A stretch of DNA of 64,000 bases, from contig JAGFNQ010009408.1 in NCBI GenBank assembly GCA_024364735.1, forward strand, positions 1 to 64,000. The letters run 5' to 3'. The position numbers and the translations under genes are program-made. The DNA comes from Boesenbergia rotunda (Eukaryota; Streptophyta; Magnoliopsida; Zingiberales; Zingiberaceae). Under the pieces are notes generated by a model. It worked only from the letters and a program-made list of their open reading frames with translations, was not told the DNA's origin and did not search any database. This document shows positions 56,450-64,000 of the stretch, in pieces; the first letter of the stretch is position 1; every line of letters begins with the position of its first letter.

Positions 56450-57747
56450 GGACAGTGTTCATTTATTTGCTTTAAACTACTAATATTACATATTTTTTAA
56501 AAAAATCCCTTTCTTATTAAATTTTGAATTTTAAAATTCTTTTTTGACTTAGATTTTTCAAAAATTACCCACTTTAAAACTAGGGTTTTTTTTTTGCAAT
56601 GGACTTAGCCTAGGACTTAACCCTAGAATTGCATGCTCCTATAGATCTAGAAGCCAGCATATCACTAGCACATTAGGACACTTTGATTGATAACCTAGAT
56701 AGGGTTGGGATGCTTAGGTCTATGCCTTGACTCAAGATGCTTTAAGTTAGTGCATCAAGAGAAGTTGGGGCGGTAAATACATTTGAACATCAATCAAGAT
56801 AAGTGTTCAAGATTTGAAAATCTAACTTGATCAAATCACTTAACTTGACTAACCCTAGTAAAAGCTGCTATTATATATATAACAGTTAGTAACTAGCTAA
56901 CTGGGTTAGACAGGGCCCGAATGAGTTCAATATAGTTTGTTTGGTTTTTTCTTGGCTTGGACTTGCTAGAATTGGTTCAATATGTGTTTAAAATTTAATT
57001 CTACAAAATAAATTGGCTCTGATATACTATTTTTACGTCAAGTATGGTTTTTTTTTGTTATATGGCAAAGGGGGAGAGTAAGAAAAAGTAAAGTTAAATT
57101 AAATTTCTTTTAAGTGCAAATTCTTTCAAGTGTAAAATTTTTTTTAAGTCAATAATTTTTTTATGTGCAAAAATTCTTTTTAAGTCAAAAAATTTATTAA
57201 GTGCAAACCTTTTTAAGTGCAAAATTTTTTCTAACTGCAAAATTTTTTTAAGTTCAAATTTTTTAAGTGCAAAATTTTTTTTAAGTGCAAAATTTTGTTG
57301 TTACAAGTAAGAAATGTTAAAATTCCCTTTTCAAGAAAAAAAGTTAAAATTTTTTCCAAAATGTGACTAGTGCAAAAATTTTGTTGTTACAAGTAAGAAA
57401 AGTTAAAATTCCCTTTTCAAGAAAAAAAGTTAAAATTTTTTCCAAAAGGTGTCTTAACTTTTTCCAACTTCAAAAGTCTTGCAAAAGTAACTTTATCAAA
57501 ATTCACTTGTCTTACTTTCAAAAAGACGTTAACATTTTCCTTAGAAAGGCTATACTTAATCAAAAAGTTTTTTGAAAAACTGCATGTTTTTGAAAGCTTC
57601 AGGGGGAGAATCATTAGTTTAGAGGGAGTTTAATGCATGCGTTTCAATTTTTTTTTTAGAACGGGAAAAAGAGGAAATATGGTTGTTTTAAAGTAAATGT
57701 TTTATTTCGCTATTTTAGCTTAGCTTTTGAACTAGGTTGCCATAGAT
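56450..57747 (+). other. C 3' non-coding region
   Basis: 1.3 kb, no env-like frame. T/A-rich with many AAGTGCAAAATTTTTT repeats (57110-57300) and an 85-bp tandem duplication (57285-57369, 57370-57454). G-run purine tracts at about 57066 (AAAGGGGGAGAG), 57601 (CAGGGGGAGAA) and 57750 (AAAAAGGGGGAGAT). Confidence 0.75.
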
Positions 57748-57762
57748 CAAAAAGGGGGAGAT
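57748..57762 (+). promoter_or_regulatory. Purine tract of C
   Basis: CAAAAAGGGGGAGAT immediately before the 3' LTR; identical core to the F tract. Confidence 0.85.
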
Positions 57763-58392
57763 TGTTGGTGCCGGAAGCACCAGATCGAACCTGGGTTTTG
57801 ATAATGGCAGAGGGTTCAAAGTTAAGGTGAAGTTGTTATCTAATGGATCTGTTAAATTGTGCAGGAAAGTCCTAGGTAATCTAGGCTCGAAGTCTTGACC
57901 TGTAGGGTTGAGCAATAAGTTCTGGTAGTGGACTGGGCACCGAAGACCTGACCGGGAGTTGGTCAATAAGTCCTGGTCATGGACTGGACACCAAAGTCCT
58001 GACTGGGGGTTGAGCAATATGACCTGGTCATGGATTGGGCATCGAAGTCCTGATCCGGATGATCGAGAAGAAGACTTAGCCGGTTGGGAGCTGCGGACAG
58101 AAGTAGAGACGGGTCAAGGAACGGACGTCTCGAGATCCGGCAATCTCAAAAGCCGAGCAAAAGTCCAACTGGAAGAGCCGGTTGGCAAAAGGTAACTTCT
58201 CCTGAGAGGAGTAGGTGAGGACGCGTTCCTCAGAAGAGAGTACAGTGGCGTCCGTTCGACCTAGGGTTCCATTTGGAAGCCCAAAGTCAGATCCAAGACA
58301 GCACATGCTGTTATTTGTACTTAATTTTACTATTACTGTTGTTTTGGAACTAACCCTGGTTGTAAAAGCAAAAGGTAGGAGTTTCTGCATCC

Positions 58393-58514
58393 TAGGCGCC
58401 TGAGTTTACTCTGGCGCCTGAGAACACAGGCGCCTGTGTTGATATAGGCGCCCCAGATGGGTTACTCTAGAGGCTGTAAAGCTGAGCTGACACGTCAGCA
58501 TGGAGGCGCCCGTG
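58393..58514. repeat. AGGCGCCT palindromes in C LTR
   Basis: Five GGCGCC cores; the best is an 18-bp perfect palindrome AACACAGGCGCCTGTGTT at 58423-58440. Upstream of the TATA box as in the other Sirevirus LTRs. Confidence 0.75.
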
Positions 58515-58648
58515 AGCAGTCAAGCACCCCAGACATCCCAGGTGCCTTGGATAAAGGGATAGGCAATGGCCGAGTCTGCAGATGAGGATGCGCGCAGATA
58601 AGCAACGTGGTAGGTGCCCTACAGCATCAGTGGCACCCTGGACGACAG

Positions 58649-58656
58649 TATAAAAG
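58649..58656 (+). promoter_or_regulatory. TATA box of C LTR
   Basis: TATAAAAG followed by GGGTTCACC, a strong match. Confidence 0.7.
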
Positions 58657-59059
58657 GGGTTCACCCTCTTGCTTCCAGACAACACTTTTTCCAACTCAAG
58701 CACTCAAGCGCTCAGTTCTATTTCCTTCATGCTCGAGTTCCAAGCACCAATAAGCCTCCAGATCGACGACCTGCTGCTCCGGTCTTCAGAATCTTTTCCG
58801 TTCGACGGTATTTTTTTTAAAGTGTTTTACATTAATTATGTATTCGTGACTCAACTCTTGTAATACATTCCGAAATATAGAATTGCCCAACGAAAACGGT
58901 CAAGGACCATGGGCCTTGGAGTATGAGCCATCATAGACTCCAAACCAAGTAATAAGAAAAGGAGTTAGCATTGCTTTAATGTTTCCGCTGCGCAATATTA
59001 TTACGTATCCAAAAGTTTATCAATATTCACCCCCTTTATCGATTCTAAACGATCCCACA

Positions 59060-61360
59060 CAAACTGCCATTCATTTGACTCCCCATTCCCTCAACATGCC
59101 TATCAAAAACTCTCGCTAGAAGGGCCTTAGTGAAAGGATCCACAAGGTTGTCCTCCGATGCAATCTTTGCGACAACAACTTCTCCTCGCTTTAGGATCTC
59201 TCGTATCAGGTGGTACTTGTACTCTATGTGTTTACTTGCCTTATGGGCTCATGGTTCCTTCGAGTTAGCAACTGCACCACTATTATCACAATAAATTGTG
59301 ATAACTCTGGGCAAACCAAGAATCACATCCAAGTCCATTAAGAAGTTCCTGAGCCATACAACTTCCTTGGCCGCCTCAGAAACTGCCACATACTCAGCTT
59401 CCATGGTGGAGTCCACCACGCATTTCTACTTGACACTCCTCCAAACTATGGCTCCACCTCCCAATGTAAACACATACCCCGAGGTAGACTTACTTTTATC
59501 CCTATCTGATTGGAAGTCAGAATCTGTGTAACCCATAGGGAGTAATTAATCTGCTTGGTAAACTAGCATATAATCTCTAGTCCTTTTCAGGTACCTCAAT
59601 ATATGCTTTACCGCAGTCCAATGTCCTTATCCTGGATTACTCTGATATCTACTAACCATGCCTGCGATAAAGTAGATATCAAGTCTCATACACAACATGA
59701 CATACATGAGGCTTCCTACAACCGAGGCATAAGGAACTGCCTTCATCTCCTCTATCTCCTTTGATGTTTTAGGACACATCTCCTTAGATAGTGGTACTCC
59801 ATGCTTAAAGGTATAAAACCATTCTTGGAGTTTTGCATGCTAAAACGAGCCAAGATAGTGTCTATGTATGATGTTTGAGATAAGCACAACATCCTTTTCT
59901 TGCGATCCCTTATAACCATAATCCCAAGGATGTGTCCAGCTTCTACTAAGACCTTCATATCAAACTATTTGGACAACCATACCCTTACGTCTGATAACAC
60001 TTTGACATTGTTGTCAATGAGCAAAATGTCATCTACGTATAGTACAAGAAATACCACTACGTTTCCGTCACATCTCTTGTATACACAAGACTCATTCGGG
60101 TTTTGAATAAATCCACAAGACTAGATCACCTCATCGAACTGGATGTTCCAAAGTCGTGAAGCTTGCTTCATTCCATAAATGGACCGATTAAGCTTACACA
60201 CAAGATGCTCTTTGCCATTCCCAATGAATCCCTTTGGTTGCTTCATATAGATATTTTCCTCAAGACTTTTGTTAAGGAAAGCAGTCTTGACATCCATCTG
60301 CCAAACCTCATAGTTCATATGAGCAGCAATAGATAAGAGAAGCCGGATAGACTTAAGCATGTCTACCGGCGAAAAGGTCTCCTAATAATCGATACCCTTT
60401 TTATGAGTATACTCTTTCGCAACAAACCTTACTTTGAAGGTTTCCACCTTCCCATATGATCCTCTCTTTTTCTTGTAGATCCACTTGCATCCAATGGCTT
60501 ATACACCATTGGGTGGTTCTACTAGCTCCCAGACCAGATTAGAATCCATAGATTCTATCTCAGAATTCATTGTCTTTTGCCAAAATATAGCATCTTTATC
60601 TTGGAGTACCTCGTCATAGGTCCAGGGGTCAGATTCATGTTCGCTAGGGACCAAGTCAGATGACACTCCCAAGAACATGAATCTATCGGGTTGTCTAAAA
60701 ACCCTCTCACTACGACAAGGAACTATCTACGTATCCTCTATGTCACACGGTGCAATCACTTGTGGTATGTCCTCCTGTACTGTTGGTACTGACGTTGGAA
60801 TTTCCCCTCTCATCTCCTCAAGAACAATCTTACTCATGGGCTTATGGTTAATCACATAGTCTTCCTCTAAAAATAAGACATTCGTGCTAACGATCACCCT
60901 TTGATCTTTAGGACTATAGAATAAATCATCTTTCGTTCCTCTAGGATAGCTTACGAACAAGCGTACTTCTGTACGAGATTCCAACATATCAGTATCTCCC
61001 TTCAGCACATGTGTTAGACTACTCCAAATCTGAATATGTCTCAGACTAGGCTTTCGTCTAGTCCATAATTCTGTGGGAGTAGAGGGTACTGATTTAGATG
61101 GTACCAAGTTCAGAATATACACTGCCATTTCTAGAGCATACCCCCATAACGAATTTGGTAACTCAGAATAACTCATCATCGATCTAACCATCTCTATAAG
61201 AGTCCTATTCCTTCGCTCTGCCATACAGTTCTGCTGGGGTGTACCAGGTGCGGACAATTAGGATTGGATCCCAACCTCTGATGAGTAACTCCTAAACACT
61301 CCCAAGATGTACTCACCACCACGATCAGATCATAGTGTCTTGATATTTAACCTTGATGTT
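59060..61360 (-). pseudogene. Decayed copia D pol: integrase end, RT, RNase H
   Basis: From 61360 down: LNIKTL, stop, SDRGGEYILG (second catalytic Asp of integrase), SAPGTPQQNCMAERRNRTL, then YILNLVPSKSVPSTPTELW; RT with LLLSIAAHMNYEVWQMDVKT, KLNRSIYGMKQASRLWN, LYVDDILLIDNN; RNase H with YTDSDFQSDRDKSKSTSGY, STMEAEYVAVSEAAKE, YCDNSGAVANSKEP. Frame shifts and stops throughout, so old. Closest in the window to copia B, but clearly another element. Cut on the left by the C 3' LTR at 59059 and on the right by a gypsy LTR. No LTR of D is visible. Confidence 0.8.
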
Positions 61361-63848
61361 TGATGGAAACCGAAATACTAAGTTAAGTTGTCACGAAATG
61401 TGCGGGTCCTCAAATTTAAATATGAATAAAATGCTGGAAACCCTTTTTGCAACAAAAATATGAAAACGTAGTAAAGGGGCCACAAGTCGTATTTTTCCTG
61501 GGGACTAGTTGAGAGTTTGTTTGATTCGAACTCGTGTTTATTTGGCGTTGATATTTTTGTGTTTCAATAAAATTTGGGGTTTGGTTGCAATTAGAATGAA
61601 AACTCAATGAATGGAATAGAAACCCAATGGAAAATTTGAATCAACTGGTGCAGTTAAACAATTTTGGGAAGCAAGCAGGGTTTCAAAGCAAAATCAAACA
61701 ACTGATGTGAAGCAATTAATGTGGAGCAAATGAATGAGAAGAAATAATTCCAATGCAGAAATAAAATGTGCAGGAATAAATGCAATTGATGTGCAGAAAT
61801 GGCAGTTTAAAACTTCACTTGGATGTGAAATCAAACAAGCAACAGATTTCAAATTCAATGGAATTCAAATTCAGGGCTTCCTTGATACAAACTTCAGCAA
61901 CCTCAACTAAAAATTGTAGAGATGACTTGGATTGCAGAATTAAAATTGAATTGCAGACATGGAGACTTAGCTGCAGAATTGGAATTTCAGAAATTAGTTG
62001 ATACAAAGATTCTGGAACAGGATACAAAGGCTGCTATGCAAAAACTAATGCTGACTTTGCTTGATACAAAGACAAGAACTAACAACTTAAACTGCTGGCC
62101 ATGCAACTGAGTTTCAATTCAGAAACAATTTAGAAACATCACGGCAGAAACAGGTTGCAGAAATTGCAGTCCAATTCAATTGCAGACAACGATCAAGGCA
62201 AGCTGAGTTCAGAGTCTAAAGCACCAAATGAAATGTTTCAGCAATGATCATGATGCACTAATGTTCACTAACAATGCAACTCGAAACCTATTAATGAGTT
62301 CATGCATAAATAAACTAAAATTTCAGAAATGGGTTTCATTACACATTACAAGTTGCTGCTAACAATTCAGAAATAAAATCGAATGGGAAACAAACTCAGA
62401 TCTCATTCATTGACATACTAAATGCGATCTTCAATTGCAGAGAATAAACTAAACACTAATCGAATTGGAAACAAGCTGAAGAAATTAGAAACTAAAGCTG
62501 AAAAAGGCTGATACGCAAGCTGAAATTGCAGAAAATCTGATACGCAGCTAACAAAAGTGATACGCAAGACAAAAACAAGAAATAAACTATGATTGAAAAC
62601 GATTGTTCACTAACAAACAATTAAATCTACTTAACTTGCAAAATTGAAACAAATTTAAGCAGAAACAATTAAGAAAACGGAATCTAAGTGCTAATACAGA
62701 AAATTCAGAACTGGACAGAATTCAGAATTGAAACTACAACTTAAGAACTGAAATTAACTAGCTAAACTAGCATCTATCCCTTCTCTGAGCTCAAATTCGT
62801 CTTGCCGTCACACAAGATATGAGCCTCGAACCCGTAAGCTCAACATATCACCGGAAATCTGCCTCTGCAAAGCAAATCTAGCTCAGCACTGCTCAAATGC
62901 GAAAACCCATCCAATTCCTTCAACTCAGCTACGATGATGATTTGGGATTGATACGAGCACTTCAGGGAACCCCTCTGAACTACTCAGATGGATGAAATGG
63001 TGCGCAACATTGAAATCCAGGAAGCGACGGCAAAACTGATGAGACCTCGATCAGTCCTGTTCTTGGGCAATTTAGAGCTAGCTTCTTCTCGGAAACTCTT
63101 TTCCAATGATCGGGAACTTGATTCAAAGGAGAGAATGATGCGGTCGCACCTCGGATTGAAGAAAAATTGAAGAAAAAAAAATGAAGAACGGCTAAAGAAC
63201 GAAGAACTGTGCGGCGAAGACGCGACGAGCTGTGGAAAATTTGCTTAAGTACATAAGCATGGACGACCCAGATTAATTTGTGGAAATCCAATGGTTGATC
63301 TTGCTCTGATTTAATCCAAACTTTGATGATGATGATCTGGGGTCATGATCTGCCTCGTGGTAGCTCGGATCCACCAGATGTGCAACGGATGGTCCAGATC
63401 AACCTAATCTTTGAATGGACGATCTAGAGACCTTCGAGCTTGATACAATGGTTGATTGAGCTCTGATTGGGATGAAACCTTCAGATCTTGATCATAATGC
63501 TTGATCAACCCTAACCCTAGCTCGGATTGCTTCAGATGGTCCCGGATGGCTCAGATCTAGCTGCTTTTGAATCGGACGGCCCGGATTAATCCGAAGCTTG
63601 ATAACTCGATCCGGGTCCACTTCCGACTCAAGATTGACCCAGTATGCCCTAGGTCCATGAACCTTTCATGCCTACAAAAATAGATCAAATATTTAGTGGC
63701 CAAATAATCCAATTTTGTGCAAATTTGCAATTAAGTCCAAAATAAAGGTAAGTTCTAAAACCTAGGGTAAAATCATAATTAAGCAAGTAAAACATGGGTC
63801 AAACATGAATTTTAGCAATTAAAATAATCAACAAAATGGTACTTATCA
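61361..63848 (-). repeat. LTR of a third gypsy-type element, minus orientation (2488 bp)
   Basis: Plus ends TGATGG and TTATCA; the element-sense ends TGAT...ATCA form a 4-bp inverted repeat. Beyond 63848 the minus strand has the purine tract AAGTGTGGGGGAGT, which defines the LTR start at 63848. The left edge lies where the integrase frame of D breaks off (61360), so its exact base is uncertain. Body rich in CAGAAATTGCAG-like words (61760-62700) with no gene. Tat/Athila affiliation is a guess from the purine tract and TGAT start. Confidence 0.65.
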
Positions 63849-64000
63849 ACTCCCCCACACTTAAGCTTGAGCGTCTCGCGAAACCACTAAGTATGTATCC
63901 CCTAGATTTTCTTAAGCATAATTAGAAGTAAATGAAAAGAAATTACCTAAGGTTGTTAATTCTCATAAATCTAAGCTCTATGGATTAGTATCTTGTCCTT
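63849..64000 (-). other. Interior 3' end of the third gypsy-type element
   Basis: Purine tract AAGTGTGGGGGAGT on the minus strand next to the LTR, then AT-rich sequence to the window end. No coding sequence seen in these 150 bases. Confidence 0.6.

Larger units (their letters stand above)
39070..59059 (+). mobile_element. Sirevirus C (Ty1/copia) with nested insertions
   Basis: Plus strand: 5' LTR remnant (39070-39446), primer site, gag (39659-40477 and 50824-51479), spacer, then a LINE part and a solo LTR in place of protease-integrase-RT, RNase H end (55919-56449), 3' non-coding region, purine tract, 3' LTR (57763-59059). The 39070-39446 remnant aligns with the end of the 3' LTR (from about 58683), which ties the two halves together. 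G2 (40478-50823) is a later insertion in gag. Confidence 0.8.
57763..59059 (+). repeat. Sirevirus C 3' LTR (1297 bp)
   Basis: Starts TGTTGGTGCCGG after the purine tract, ends GATCCCACA. Contains AGGCGCCT palindromes (58393-58514) and TATAAAAG at 58649-58656. Its last 377 bases recur at 39070-39446. Confidence 0.88.

Noticed and set aside
62980..63291. 103-codon minus frame in the LTR at 61361-63848
   Set aside because: No domain, inside a non-coding LTR; overlapping plus-strand frame of similar quality.

Overview
The window is a plant nuclear repeat block. I find no host gene, no functional RNA gene and no bacterial-type feature; almost every base belongs to LTR retrotransposons inserted into one another, plus one LINE tail. 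Evidence for a seed plant with a large, repeat-rich genome: Sirevirus-type Ty1/copia elements (CCHC gag, coiled coil after gag, purine tracts upstream of the 3' LTR), Ty3/gypsy elements of Del/Tekay (chromovirus) type, initiator-tRNA-Met primer sites, and TG...CA LTRs with 5-bp target duplications. I cannot name the species.

Layout. 1-7647: minus-strand gypsy-like element G1 with ~3.6-kb LTRs but a short, nearly gene-less interior. It interrupts the gag of Sirevirus E (7648-10793, minus), which sits inside Sirevirus F (10794-16675, plus). F also carries a gypsy-type solo LTR (12448-14272). F in turn interrupts the RT gene of Sirevirus A (16676-24294, minus), whose gag is split by a copia-type solo LTR (19932-22543). 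This gives four nesting levels (A > F > E > G1). The LTR of A is cut by copia B (24295-36585, minus), arranged LTR-interior-LTR-partial interior. Then come a G1-type LTR fragment (36586-37548), a copia LTR fragment (37549-39069), and Sirevirus C (39070-59059, plus). C is split by gypsy G2 (40478-50823, LTRs, gag and pol present but with in-frame stops), by a LINE 3' part (51731-54500) and by a solo Sirevirus LTR (54501-55913). Finally there is a decayed minus-strand copia D (59060-61360) interrupted by a TGAT...ATCA LTR (61361-63848) of another gypsy element that leaves the window.

How the parts relate. Within an element the parts follow the usual plan: LTR promoter, primer site, gag, protease, integrase and RT/RNase H (copia order) or protease, RT, RNase H, integrase and chromodomain-like tail (gypsy order), purine tract, LTR. 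All coding copies are broken. The longest open frame is the partial copia B copy (33471-36614). G1 keeps only the termini that a G2-like element would recognise (primer site, leader, pol tail, purine tract), so it looks non-autonomous.

Best leads: an antisense tRNA-like module about 80-100 bp upstream of the TATA-like box in every G1/G2-type LTR seen here; different hairpin arrays in each Sirevirus LTR; a regular series of purine tracts in F; and a G2 LTR whose 5' end has absorbed a copy of the pol tail and purine tract. LTR boundaries marked with target duplications are the most secure calls. Comparisons between copies were made by eye.
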